NCBI GenBank assembly: GCA_021234155.1
Contig: JAJEKV010000017.1
Location: 8,747,525-8,811,524 of the forward strand
Origin: Isoetes taiwanensis
Taxonomy: Eukaryota > Streptophyta > Lycopodiopsida > Isoetales > Isoetaceae
Direction of reading: 5' to 3'
Length of the DNA: 64,000 nucleotides
The position numbers were made by a program, and so were the translations under genes. This document shows positions 12,944-24,467 of this stretch, piece by piece; within the stretch, counting starts at the first letter, position 1; the number at the start of each line of letters is the position of its first letter. The notes under the pieces were generated by a model, which made no database searches, was not told the DNA's origin, and worked only from the letters and a program-made list of their open reading frames with translations.

Positions 12944-13780
12944 CTTGATGCCGCCCTCAAAGATCACGCCGCCTCCCCACCTTGGTTACCTGCATATCCT
13001 GTAATTACAGAACTTTTACATCCATGTTATATTAATTACCTCAGGTAATATTTGTAGTTTATTGTAATTGTACTGTGGTGAGAGGCTCTTCCGTCCTCTA
13101 CTTCATAATCTCTTATTGACAAAAATTAACATCGATTATAGTTTAGAAGTTTTAAGCTAGAACTCCATAAATAAGCCTCCTCACAACACATTATGGCCAA
13201 AATTATGTGTTGTGAGTTCTCAGAGCTTATCCTCCCCGCCGCTTAGTCCTTCTAATTGCCCTGCGGGATGTACGCCACGTTAGTACATTTTAATTATTAT
13301 AAAGGTTGGTTGTAAGGAACCACCCATTAAATACAATTATATGGATGCAAGGCATATCTCCCAAGATAGGAAGATTATGTTTCTTCCATCATGGCGAGGA
13401 GAGAGCCCTATCATGCCTATATGCCGCTCATGCCTACACTCAGAAGTTGCCTAGCGTGGGACTTGGGTCCTTCAGGTATATGGGGCGTGAAGGGCCCTCC
13501 CCCCGCAGGCATTGACTAGAGGTGCTTTTCCTATCAATGCATACCGAATGACCTCCTTTCTCTCGAGGTCGCCTACTCGCGGGAACGTAAGTAGACTTCT
13601 AATCTACCTTCCACTCACTCAAGTTTAAACGCGGTCATGCCTACATTGACATTACACCAGCCCTAGAGAACCCTAGTGGTCTCATCATCGGTAACAACGC
13701 ATGCAACCCATGCCTAGCATAGGTCGCATGCGTAGATTAACCTTAGCTACACATGCTTAAATCTAAACCCAAATCGACAT
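12944..13780. other. element 1 non-coding spacer before the 3' LTR
   Basis: Lies between the chromodomain end and the polypurine tract. No coding similarity was seen on either strand. Element 2 has a matching spacer at about 43381-44165. Confidence 0.6.
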
Positions 13781-15790
13781 GCCCGAAAGCCGATTTCTTG
13801 GTTCTTTGATGTCGACTACTTTGGTGACGAGCCGACCCTTGCATTGCTCCATAAACTCTGGTAATCGCTTCTTAAGATCTGATTCCAAGATTACCCACGT
13901 AGCGTCTTCCATCGGTAAGTGCTTCCACTTCACAAGATATTGGAGAAATTTTGACCTTCTTGTCTTCTTATAAGATCTATTAAGAAGGACTTAGGGACGA
14001 TTTCAATATGCTCGTCCGGTCATTTCTAAAAACTCATTTGTTTCCAATACTTCCTCGGGATTAGGGGTGTGCCTCTTTAGCGCATTTACGTGGAATACTT
14101 TATGGATTTTGAGATGTCTTTGGCAGTGTCCAACTTGTAGGATTGGGTACCTACTCTCTTCTCTATCTTGAAAGGTCCAGCCCATCTTGGAGCAAGCTTC
14201 TTGCAATTGCCGATCGCGGAGCTTGGCCCGCTTGACTTTGATCTTCAACCATACTTTGTCTCCCACTTCAAATTTCTCTTATCTTGTCTATGCTTGTCTG
14301 GCGATGCTTTTTCTCAGCTTCTTTTGCCGCAAGGAGGTATCCTCTCACTTCTTCCACCAAGTCTTGCATTTCAAAGCATTTTTGGGAGACTTCCACCTTG
14401 GACATGTGGTTGTGCCAAGTATCAGGGGTAAGACACCGATACCAGTAGTTAATCATAAAAGGACTCATCTGCGATGACTCCTCGCTTGGTTTGTTGTATG
14501 CAAACTCTACTAGGTGGATGAAATCATCCCACTTGGATTGCTTGTTCTATACATAGCTTCTTAACATATCTTCAATGATCCTGTTTGTCCTCTCCGTCTG
14601 ACCATCTGTTTGGGGATGATATGCCGTGCTCATCGAAAGCTTTGTCTGGATGGTGGTGAATAGGTCCTGCCAAAAGGCACTCATAAACTTGGAGTCTCTA
14701 TCCGAGATTATCTCCCTCGGCATGCCATGGAGCCTAAAAATCTCCTTAACAAATAGGTTGGCCGTGTCTAGTGCCGTATCTGTTGTCTTGCACGGCACAA
14801 AGTGTGCCATCTTTGACAACTTATCTACTACCACCATCAAGGCATCTTTGCCCCTTGCTGTTCTTGGGAGTCCTGTAATAAAATCCATACTTATTACCTC
14901 CCACTTAGCGTTTGGTACAGGCAATGGTTCCCCCGGGGGGTGCACCTCTATATATGGACAGATGGCATCTGCGTTCGAGGGGTCATAGAAAAACCCCTGT
15001 ATACGGCTTTTTGGAGTAGAAAAACCCATACCATACAGTTTTTCGAACTAACATACAATATAGACCCTATCCGTAGATTTACGATTGATTGTGCCAAATT
15101 ATATAATGCCTTTCCGACTTTGTACCTTTTGTGAAGACCCTTTGTGCCAAATTATATAATCCCTTTCCGACTTTTGTACCTTTTGTGTACCTTTTGTGCC
15201 AAATTATATAATCCCTTTCCGACTTTGTACCTTTTTCCGTCAAATGGATCAGCTCCCCAAATCGATCATCTACGGAATCTCTCCTTCCCGCCCGTATGAG
15301 CTCCCGACCGTATACCTACGACCAAGGCAATAAAAAAACCCTAAAAGTTCACTCAGTTGGTACGTACGTGACCATTGAGTGAACCCCCCTTGATGGTTCC
15401 AAGGCACCTGGAATCCGGAGCTGTTCCGCCTTTGTCTGCTGGTATATCTGGCACTCTCTAATATATCTTGCTATTTCCTTCTTCATGCCGGGCCAATAAT
15501 AACTGCTTCTAATCTTGAAGTACGTCTTCATGAACCCTGCATGCCCTGCTATGGGACTATTGTGTGTATCATTCAAGATAAGCTTTCTAACTTGAGAAGA
15601 TTTTGGTACACACAATTTATTTTTATAATATAGCAAGTTTCCTTCCTTCTTGTAGTGCTGAACATCTCCCTTTCCTTGTCCGATCCCCGGCTTCTTTGGA
15701 AAGGCTCGCCCAAACTTCCTTGAAGTCGAGGTCCGCCGGCAATGTTTCCTCAATCTTCCGCCAAACTAAACGAAAGTGTTGATATGGTGT
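13780..15790 (-). pseudogene. element 1 integrase and chromodomain
   Basis: Reading on the minus strand, the zinc-binding N-terminal domain comes first (15753-15401: HYKKEGNLLYYKNKLCVP, HAGFMKTYFKIR and a Cys pair region). The catalytic core follows (about 14923-14547: [32 protein letters not shown]), preserving the D, D, E positions. The GPF-type C-terminal region with HLKIHKVFHV is at 14266-14003. A chromodomain stretch at about 13990-13880 reads QYLVKWKHLPMEDATWV in a frame with no ATG. Integrase joins cDNA to host DNA, and chromodomains of this group target heterochromatin. The gene is split between zinc finger and core by a 461-bp insertion and has several frameshifts. Confidence 0.88.
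14932..15392. mobile_element. hAT-like MITE with internal tandem repeats
   Basis: A 461-bp insertion in the integrase gene, flanked by an exact 8-bp duplication ATGGTTCC (14924-14931 and 15393-15400). Removing it with one duplication restores the reading frame expected from element 2. The ends are imperfect inverted repeats (CCCGGGGGGTGCACCTC versus CAAGGGGGGTTCACTC). An 8-bp duplication with such ends fits the hAT superfamily. Inside, a unit containing TGTGCCAAATTATATAAT and TTTCCGACTTT is repeated three times (about 15091-15230). There is no transposase. Confidence 0.75.
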
Positions 15791-17960
15791 TACAATGGAT
15801 TCTTATTGCCAATGGCTTCCCTGGAAAGGGCATCCGCAACCACATTGAGCTTCCCGGTTTTATAACTTATCTCAAAGTCATATTCTTCCAGGAATTCCAT
15901 CCATCTCCTTTGCCTCAAATTGAGGAGCGGCTGTATTGAAGGCTGTCTAGCTGGAATTTTCTTCCCAATAGGTAATGCCTCCAAATTCTTAAGGCCCTTA
16001 CTATAGCCAGGAGCTCTTGATCGTGCGTTGGGTAGTGCTTCGGCGTCGTTCAACTTCTTGGAGTCATAGGCCACTACTCTTTCCTCCCTGCATGAGGACT
16101 TCGCCTGTTGCTATCCCCGCTAGCATCCGTTGCTACGAGCTTATCTTTGGTCGGATCCGCAAGACCAATACCGTGCCGTCGTCAAAGCTTCCTTTAGTGT
16201 CTCAAATGCTTTTCGGGCCTTGTTTTGCCAATGAGTTGCCCAATCTTTTATCTTCCCACCTTTTGTGAGATCTCGTTAATGGCGCCGCTACCTTGGCAAA
16301 ATTCTTCACAAATCTTCTATAATAGCCGCTAGCCCTAGGAAGCTCGACTTCATGCGTATTCTTTGGTGCCGCCAGCCGACACGGCTTCTATCTTCAGTAG
16401 GTCTGTGGAAATGCCTTTTCTCGCGTGATCACGCGTGCCCCAAGTACTCCACTCTTTCCGCTATGGAAGTGGCACCGATAACTTCCAAAGAGTTGATGCC
16501 TTCTTAACTTTTCAAGCACCTTCCTCAAATGTTGGGCGTGCTCCTCCATTGGACTTGTGTACACCAAGATATCGTCAAAGAAGACTATGATGAAGGAATC
16601 TAAAAATTCGCGAAAAGACGCCGTTCATTAACCTCATGAATGTGGTGGCGATTAGACAATCCAAAGGGCATAAGCGGAACTCATAGTGCCCATATCTTGT
16701 CTGGCTTATTTGCCTTATGGATGTCTTCCTCTTTGATCCTAATCGGTGATACCTCGATCCGAGATCTATTTTGGAGAAGATCTTTGCTCCCTGCAACTGA
16801 TCCATTAAGTCATCTGACCTAGGCAAGGCATACTTATTTTTGATGGTGTGCTTATTTAACTGACGGTAATCAATGCACATCCTAAGGCTCCCATCCTTCT
16901 TCTTCACAAAGAGAATAGGGGCTCCGAACGGGGAGACACTAGGTCTTATGAACCCTAGGTCTAGCAATTCCTGCAATTGCTTCTTTAACTCCGGGGTGAA
17001 AGCATGTTAGGGTGTCCCTTAAAAAGTATTATTTAGTGACTAAAAAGGTACCTAAAAAGGTACCCAGGACTGGGTACTGGGTACCTGTGTAATATGTCAA
17101 TAAAAGGTACATTTTAGAACTTTTATATATATTTTGGGCTTAGATAGCATTATATTTATCTTACCTTTAAATATTAACACGTCCTTGACTTTTATTTTGG
17201 ACTTTTGTACTAGTTTTAATGAAAAGAAAAATGAGAAAGTACCCAGTTCTAAAGTACCTAGTGTATGTACTTTTGCAGGTTCCAAAAGTGGTACACCCTA
17301 ACATGCTTTTACCCTCCGTCAACTCCTCGGTTGACATCCTATAGGGTGCCTTGCTTGTAGGCTTTGTCCCAGGTTCAAGTGCTATTTCACACTCGACTCC
17401 TCTATAGGGCGGAAGCTGCTTAATCTCATCAGGAAACAAGTCGTGAAATTCCTCGATCAACTTTGCTATTGGCCTGGGAAGCTTGCTAGATTCTTTGATC
17501 TCTTTATTTCTCTCGGGCTCCTGATCTTGGAGCTCAAGCTTAAGGAGATAGGCCACCTGCTGCTTTCTTATGCACTTAAGCAATTTTTCACTACTCATGC
17601 ATTGCATGATTGGGGTTACTTCTTTACCCGCGGATCTCGATGACTTTGCCCTCTCTGGCGTTGTTAAGGTCACCTTACGTTTCCCACAATCGATGATTGC
17701 TCTGTTGGTCCAAGATATTCCATTCCAATAATCGATCATACTTGCCTATATTCATGACTTCCGCTCCCATTGCAACATTAACACACGGCAAGTCTACATT
17801 GAAGTTTATTCTCTTCCCTCTTTGTATGCCTAATCGCTCCATTGGCTAAGACGACCGGGCCCGGGCTTGGACTTTAACGGCTTTAACTTCAACATGTTTA
17901 CCATCCTAGGGGATGCAAAATTATGATCGCCCCCCGAGTCTATCAATACTATAAAGGATT
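15790..17960 (-). pseudogene. element 1 protease, reverse transcriptase and RNase H
   Basis: Reading on the minus strand, an aspartic protease segment (DSGGDHNFASPRMV, about 17945-17895) leads to a linker that includes [17 protein letters not shown] (17739-17330). RT follows with [32 protein letters not shown] and [20 protein letters not shown] (16976-16575), and then RNase H ends in VVADALSR (16074-15790). RT and RNase H copy genomic RNA into cDNA. The catalytic DD box region and parts of RNase H are disrupted by short indels, many at sites where element 2 has a CG. A 320-bp insertion sits between linker and RT. The family is certain; the copy appears dead. Confidence 0.88.
16994..17313. mobile_element. 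320-bp inverted-repeat transposon (MITE)
   Basis: Interrupts the protease-RT linker. The ends are near-identical inverted repeats (GGGTGAAAGCATGTTAGGGT versus GGTAAAAGCATGTTAGGGTG on the other strand). CTCCG flanks it on both sides (16989-16993 and 17314-17318). Excision with one CTCCG restores the frame present in element 2. Superfamily is uncertain: a 5-bp duplication does not match the usual hAT (8), Mutator (9), Harbinger (3) or Mariner (2) sizes. Internally it holds a dyad around GGTACCCAGGACTGGGTACT. Confidence 0.8.
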
Positions 17961-17964
17961 TTTC

Positions 17965-19400
17965 TTTGGCTTTTTCCGGTCGTTGAGATCACCTTATACC
18001 GACTTTTCGTGCATTTCGTATCAATAGTCGCAAAAATGTGACACTCACCATAGATGTAATCCAGGTGCTTCGCCGTCGTCAAGGTCCGATGGTGTCTCCC
18101 ATCCCAGGTTTCGCCAATGCCGCATTCATTATCGGGGGCAATTGTTGGTCCTATGCCCCGGCTGGAAGCATCCAAACATATTTGCTTTTCTATACACTCC
18201 CGCTTCTTCTCCTTGGGAATGGACTGCGCAGAAATTGCCTCACCGCTTGGGAATAGTTAGACCTGGCTCCTTGCTCCTTGAAGCTTATTGTTTCCTTTCC
18301 CCGCTTGCCACCACTTGTGTTGCCTTGCTTCCCATAATTTTGTATCGCGTCTTGCTAGCTATCGGGCTTGCCGCCCTTGGGCTATAGCCTCCGTGCTCTT
18401 CCCCTTATCCCGGAAATATTGCCGCCTTGGTGCCCGCTCTTGTGGTCCATTTCCTTGCAAACTTATGGCCTTTGCTTCGCCTCGATACGGACTTGGGTTT
18501 ATTGCCCTTACGAGCTTAAGCGGATTTCCTCGTTCAAGCCTTCAATATAGCCTTCCACCGCATGCTTTTCGGCTCAACTTTGGCACATAAAGCCTTAGTC
18601 TCATGAATTCTCCGTGTATTTCGGATCGACTGATTTGTTGCCTTGTTGCAGCCCTATAGAATCGCCGCATCATGTTGCACCTATGTTCTCTTGGCGCGTA
18701 ATGATGTTTGAACGCCTTTGGCGAACTTCTGAATTTGCAACCGCCCCTCGCCAGCCCATGTGCTTTGGCATACCCCTTCCACCAAATTCTTGCTGCTCCC
18801 TTGAGATTTCTTTGTTGCTACTCGCCTTTGTCTTTATCTTTCATGCCATAAAGCGTTGCCATACTCGCCATCTCGCCCGACCCACCCTCTGCTTCCATTC
18901 CGGATCCGCTTTTTTTCAAAAGCTGTTCTAACTACGGCTTTCCACACATTACTAAGGGCGGAGTCAACTTTCTTACGGTAATCGGCCTCGTGATCTCCCC
19001 TCATCACGGTTTGGATCCTGGGGCGGCGATCCGTCTCTCTTCTTCCTCCTCCGATGCCGAAGTGCGTATCCGGAAGCCGAGCTCGAGGATCGAACTAGGA
19101 GATCTTCTCCTTACGCTTCTCTTCCTTTGTTGCACCGTCGGCCAGTGGTGTTGTTTTAGGCAAGGGTACATTCAGTCCTGTCCTCCTATTGCCGCTACCC
19201 TCGCTAACAATGCCCTTATGTCGTGGATGTCCGATCCGATCCGGGATAGCTCTTCTTCCGTATTCTTGCCTCAATTCGGGCGCAGATTCCTCGGCCGAAA
19301 GCCTTGGTGGGGTATGCTCTTGTGCTCACCGTTTGTGTGTTCATCAAGGTTTCTAGGTACTCTAGTTTGCATGCACATTAGAGTACATTTCGATCATTAG
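17965..19400 (-). pseudogene. element 1 gag (heavily frameshifted)
   Basis: This position corresponds to gag of element 2 (46.9-48.96 kb). A CCHC zinc knuckle region can be traced at about 18195-18140 (minus strand), where the bases match the element 2 knuckle except for small deletions. Further upstream, pieces matching the gag core (an R-I-W-W-K-G-Y-A-type motif in element 2) appear in shifted frames near 18730-18800. No single open frame covers the region. Gag would form the capsid. The call rests on position and piecewise similarity to element 2. Confidence 0.7.
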
Positions 19401-19668
19401 CTCTTGTTTTGTGTGTTACGTTGCTTTACTTGTTTATACAATTTCAGGGAACAATTATATACAAAAAGAGGTATATATTATATTCATATATATATACTAA
19501 AACTTTTACATGCAATTAATAAACTTCTACTCTTGAAATTTCTTGAGGTAGTCAGGGTGGTCTTCCAAAAATTTCTTCACTTGGGCCGTACCTAATGACC
19601 CTGTTAAATTCCTAAGGATATTTGTTGTCGTTCCTCCTTGGAGTGCTGCCTCCATGTCTTCAATTCTC
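19400..19668. other. element 1 AT-rich spacer between ORF2 and gag
   Basis: AT-rich non-coding stretch. Element 2 has a comparable spacer at about 48960-49170, so it is a structural feature of the family. Confidence 0.6.
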
Positions 19669-21051
19669 CTATCTGATGTATAATGCTAAATTGCCATCGC
19701 CAATTGCCCTCGCCCGCCTATAAGGGATTGCAAAGTCGAAGATGGTCAATGCAATCGCTCTCTTGATCAGGACAACATGATCGATGTTTGATGCTAATCG
19801 AGCATGGTGTCCAAATCCTGAGAGGGTGATAAGCATAAAGACCCCTTCTTTGCCTCGTGGGTTAAATTGGCGGTGAATAACCGCTATTCTTCCGTCTAGC
19901 AGCAACGGCAGGTAGTATCTGAGTGCTTTATCATGCCCTGCTTCTTCGGCAGATGAGGAAGTTGCCCTGTGCCTTCCCGCGAAGTCATCCACTTGTACTT
20001 CCTCTAGCTCTCTGAAGTCTTGGTGCACCAGCCTCCTTAGATTGATACTGCCTCCATGTTGCTTCAGGATTGGTATTGGCGAGCTCGGTAACAATGCTGA
20101 TGTGGACTTGCCCTTGATGCCCATTTGTTCTTGAATCGCCATGAACTCCTCCTCCCAGGGCAATTCCTTTTCGGTCATCATCGCCTCGATGCCAAAGACG
20201 CTTCTATATCGATGATGTCCGGCGGTGAAGGTCCGGCTTCTCTTATGCTGATAGGAAGTCTCCGAGCTTCTCGATCGATGAAGTCGTCGAGATCTACCTC
20301 GCCGTCGTAGAAGGTGCAAAATCTCATCCACCCTAAGGCCCTCGCCGCTGCATTGTGGGAGATTCTTAATGTCATGGAGGGTTAGGTATGCCTCACCCGC
20401 TATGAATACCGGTGTCAAGCTTGTAATGCCCTGCCCGAAAGTGGTGGGGCTCTTCTTGTTGCTCTTAGTCCCTCTTCGAAGCTTTGGATCTGTTGTTACT
20501 TTCTTTGCCCTCTTGCTCCAGATCTAGGTCTTCAGGGTCCCACTCGTATTCCTCCTCTTCTTCTTCTTCTTCTTGCTTTCGTACTTTCGAAGTCAGATCC
20601 GTTCCTCCTCCGCTCACGGCCATGGCTATGGGTTCAACTTCTAAAGGCTGAACGAGGGTTCCCCTATCCTGGGTTTGACCCAGAAAGAGATAGAAAGATG
20701 GCTACACCGGCCAGTATAGGAGAAGTACCTCCTCCTATTGACGAGAAATGGACATGTAGTTGGGAAGGCGGACTGCTTTTATTCTCTAAATACTTATCTA
20801 CATTTGGGATATCTTGCAGGGCTGACTTGAGGGCAGTGTTAGGTGCAAAATATCCTACACAAGGTGGGAGTTCTACCAAAGATGGTCCTATCTTGGCGTG
20901 GAACTCAGACATAATGCTCTGGTAGAAGGGAGTGGCGTTGATGGTAGCTTCAATGTCGAGTTCCTTCGAAGACACTGAAGACGGATTCGATGTCGCCTTC
21001 ACCACATGAGCCGTGGTATTTGTACCATCGCTTGAATGAAGAAGTGGCCAT
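19669..21051 (-). pseudogene. element 1 ORF2, conserved protein of unknown function
   Basis: Starts at a methionine at 21051 (MATSSFKRWYKYHG), homologous to the start of ORF2 in element 2 (MAPSNFVRWYD). It runs, with at least two frame changes, to the stop at 19669, about 460 codons. The C-terminal part is the best conserved between elements: KALRYYLP, then an HR.F.PRG segment, then LSGFG.HARL and a DHV.L.KR.-AL-DFA run. I do not recognise the family. No signal peptide, membrane helix or protease-like motif was seen, so nothing supports an env function. Its place between the H3-like ORF and gag is the same in both elements. Confidence 0.7.
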
Positions 21052-21332
21052 GGGCACTAAGGAGCTGGGGATGACAGACAGATGCTGAAGCGCCCTAAGG
21101 ATCAGGGAAATCGGCTTGGAGCAGAGAGCGAGGTTGTAAGGCGCAAATGACACTTGGGTTCCCCTTTATAGGCAAAACCCTAATTTTGGGAAAATTTTAG
21201 ATTCGCATTTGTCTGAATTTCTAGGGTCTAGAGGTATAATTCATGGGCTAACTGAGCTTGGAAATACTTCTAAGGGTCCCTAAGCAATGATTTTGGTTCG
21301 TTAAGGACAGCTTTGGGGTCAATTCGGACGTG

Positions 21333-21817
21333 ACCACTCACACAAAGGTCGCCTTGAGTGGGATTGGTTTGGGGACCGAATCGGTTGGCAAGCACTCGTG
21401 AGGGGTGGGCTCTTATTTAGATCAATAATGATGCTAACTAGAGAACTAAGGGTATAATCCGGGTATCTCATTGAGATAACCTGGATTGAGCCCCTTACGC
21501 CTTTATTTGGGCAAGTTTTGGTCTAGATTGGGGGTCGACCACTCACACAGTGCGCCATGGGGGGATCGGTTTGCAAACCGAATGAGCTTGGGCGCACTCT
21601 GTAAGGGGTGGAACTCCATTCGGGCTGATAGTTGGCGGTTTTGACAAACTATGGGTCAAATCCTACTAATTAAGGTGAGTCGGGTCGAATGGTATACCTA
21701 CTTTCTCGCATTTAGGCAAGATTGGGCACCAAACTATGCTCGACCACTCACCAAGTCGCCAGGCGAGTTGGTTTATAAACCGAACTAGTTGGGGCGCACT
21801 CACGTGAGGGGTGGGAC
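21333..21817. repeat. three hairpin repeats between H3-like ORF and ORF2
   Basis: Three copies of a unit of about 75 bp lie at 21333-21409, 21538-21612 and 21743-21817. Each opens with ACCACTCAC and closes with a GTGAGGGGTGG-like block (GTAAGGGGTGG in the second), which can pair. The middle holds a second dyad that changes sequence but keeps pairing: CGGTTT/AAACCG in the second copy and GGTTTA/TAAACC in the third. Two more copies lie at 24180-24249 and 24390-24467, upstream of the H3-like ORF. Confidence 0.8.
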
Positions 21818-21909
21818 CAAAATGCTTGGTTTTGTTCCAATTTTACTAATTTCTAAATACGTAATTGTAATGCATCCTACTTACACTCAATTAATTTACC
21901 AACTACAAA

Positions 21910-23730
21910 CTTATACTAGAGAGAAGGTTATCTACAAAGCAGTTCAAAAGGTTCTTTCTTAATATCTGCGCTAGCCTCATATCTTTGGGCATACAAGTGG
22001 CTCTCTTAGCGTCTTTGGGCACACATAAATGAAGTCTTCAAAGTGGTGTACGATGTGCTGCTCCGACGCCTCCTGCAATGCAAGCAGCATGTCGTCCGTG
22101 ACCCGTTTGGACGGGTCGAACTCCTGCAAAATCTCCCTCGTCAGACGTGCAAAGGAAGCTCGGGGAATAAGGAAGCCATAGCTCTGCTGGAAGTGCTTGA
22201 TTTCCTGGACCGCCCGCGCGAATTTTGAGTCCGCCGGTCTCTTCATTGGCTTCTTCGGAGGGGTTGGCTGTTCCGGTGGGGGCTTCAACGTATTTTTCTT
22301 CGTCGGCCGACCTCCTTCAATGGTCCTCACCCTGTGTTCTTCATAGTATTTGGAGTATTCTTCGTACCAGGGTAAATTTTAAGGGTCCTAAATGTTTTTC
22401 TATTCAAATTAAAGTTGGCTAAACCTATTGAAAATAAAAGTTCATAGATTTTTATTAGGCGAAATTTGATAAAATAAAACCCTTTAGTTATCTTTCCACT
22501 TGGCTAAAATGTAAAATTTATATGATGTGAAATTCTTATATTGGCGAAATTTTCTTGGTTAGTGGCTAAAGTGCAACTATTTAACTTCAAATTCTAAGCA
22601 CTCATTACCACATGAATGACAAATGATTCAATATGCTTTCATTCCAGAACAATAACAAAGATTCAAAGTACAATTCATACGGAGCAAACAATACCATTTA
22701 AGGGAACACACATATTTATGTCGGGGTCAAATGCATCCAAATGGTTAACTTGGTGCATATAGCCCTTTAAGATCAACAATTGCAAGAATAAACACTATTA
22801 CTTAGAGCTTAAAATGCTCACTACATAACATTCTTCATAATCTTTAACCTAAAAAACTTAAAGATTCACGTTCATTATAAATCAAAGCATGATTGATATA
22901 GCTAATGGCGACTCCTAAATTAAAGAGGTCCTTGAATAGATTCAACATGGCTATTTGAATTGATCAGGATGAACCGAAGCAGCTTCAGAGAAGGCGATTT
23001 AGCATGCCATGATGCAGCCAATTTTGGCTAAACTCTAGGCGTCCAAAAATTTTTCCTTCTTGCAATGGCTAAATTATTTTTTTCCTTAGAAAATGATCTT
23101 TGTTAACTTTAGCCACAAAATTTGACTAAAGGTCTACAAAATAGCCATTTGGCGAATTTTAGCCACTCTTTAATACCCTGCTTCGTACATTTTCATGTAC
23201 GAAGTGTACTCCTTCAACTCCTTCCGGTACTTCAAATCCCGCTTCAGCGCATAAGACTCCCTTTGCGGCCTTGGTTTCTTGGTGCTGTCGCTGGGGTGCT
23301 TCGGCGACGGCCATTTAGGATAGGGCGGTGCATTAGCCACAGGATCTTCATCCTCCGGTATTGGGTTGGAAGGCCCCGAAGTCCCTCCCGGTTCGTGTCC
23401 TCCCGCTCCCTCCTCAGATTCGGAGTCGGACGAAGATGGGGGCTTCTCAGGATCCCGCTCCTGTATGGTCACTCCTACAGCCGGCGTCTTCTTCTTCTTT
23501 GGTTTCTTTGCCGGCACCTCCGGGTCCTTGCCTTTCTCCGCTCTCACCCTCCCCCGCTCCTCCTTGCGCTTCTTCCTTTCTTCCCTCCTCTGTTCCTTCT
23601 CCTCCCTCCTCTTAGCCGCTCCTCTTTTTCTTTGCGGCGCTTCGCCTTTGATTTCTTGGTGGCTTTCTTCTCTTTTCCTCTTAGCCTTCTTTGGTTCGGG
23701 GCTCACGGTTACGGTTCGGTTCTTCGTCAT
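21910..23730 (-). pseudogene. element 1 histone-H3-like ORF (interrupted)
   Basis: First extra ORF of element 1, with ATG at 23730. The N-terminal half (23730-23181) is basic and acidic low-complexity sequence with PPYPKWP, matching the equivalent PPYPKWPKP of element 2. An 813-bp MITE splits the gene. After it, 22367-21910 encodes a histone H3 fold: VQEIKHFQQSYGFLIPRASF (alpha-N/alpha-1), LTREILQEF, then LLALQEASEQHIVHHFED (alpha-2). The last part (MPKDMRLAQILRK, alpha-3) is readable only after a frame change near 22020, at a position where one base of a likely GCG is missing. Unlike element 2, the N-terminus (MTKNRTVTV) does not copy the H3 tail. Function is unknown; incorporation into or mimicry of nucleosomes is an inference. 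Confidence 0.82.
22368..23180. mobile_element. hAT-like MITE inside the H3-like ORF
   Basis: An 813-bp AT-rich insertion with an exact 8-bp duplication CTTCGTAC (22360-22367 and 23181-23188). The terminal inverted repeats start with CAGGGTA (CAGGGTAAATTTTAAGGG and CAGGGTATTAAAGAGTGG). The 8-bp duplication and CAGGG ends are typical of hAT elements. No transposase ORF is present. Removing it with one duplication rejoins the two halves of the H3-like ORF in frame. Confidence 0.88.
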
Positions 23731-24179
23731 CGCAAAGATCTCCCTCTCGGCTCCTTCTCAATTCCTGGTGGCGTCCATCTCCCGGTCAGCTGCTCGATAC
23801 TTGTTCTGCTCTTACGGGTTAGGGTTAGGTGGTTCTACAAGTGCCTCTGTTCGCCCCGATGTGTGCTTATGCGTATGCGGCCTTCGCCGGACGGCCCGCT
23901 CTCTGGCGCCGACATAACCGGGTGGCATAACCTTTGCGTGCGGTTTGTTTCATCCGTGCCATGCTTTTGTTTGACGAAGTTTCGAGCTTTGGCGCTGAAG
24001 ATCGTCTTCTTGGGCTTAGCTGTTCTCAGGAAAAGGTGGGGATAAAATAGAAAACCAAATTTTCTATTTATAGGGAGGTGGAATTTAGGGTTGGGACCTG
24101 CAATTCATATGGGGAAAAACAAACTAGGGCATTAGCGAAGGTACGAGGCATTCTGGTGGTTTACCATACTCTAAAACAC

Positions 24180-24467
24180 CCACCACTCACACACGGTCGC
24201 TGGGCGGATTGGATTACCAATCGAATGAGTGCAGGCTGTGAGGGGTCGGCTTTTTTGAAGCTATTTTATAATTCACGGGGAGTTTCTTAGTGTTATAAAA
24301 TACAAACCCGGACTAGAATGAAGGGAGTAAACTAATCTATACTATCGGTTTAATTAACTTGTACTTCTATTTAGGTCAACGTTGGTCAACCCACTCACCA
24401 CGGTGCTTTGGTTCGATTCGGATTGCAAACCCGAATGGCCCCGGGCGCACTCGTGAGGGGGGGCCGG
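24180..24467. repeat. two hairpin repeats in element 1 leader
   Basis: Copies four (24180-24249) and five (24390-24467) of the element 1 hairpin repeat, located between the primer site and the H3-like ORF. Copy four keeps the inner stem with different bases (GATTGG/CCAATC), a compensatory change relative to copies two and three. Confidence 0.75.

Noticed and set aside
23122-24045. Plus-strand 307-codon ORF rich in Leu, Arg and Phe
   Set aside because: It overlaps the minus-strand H3-like ORF of element 1. Its composition is what the antisense of a Lys/Glu/Arg-rich gene gives.
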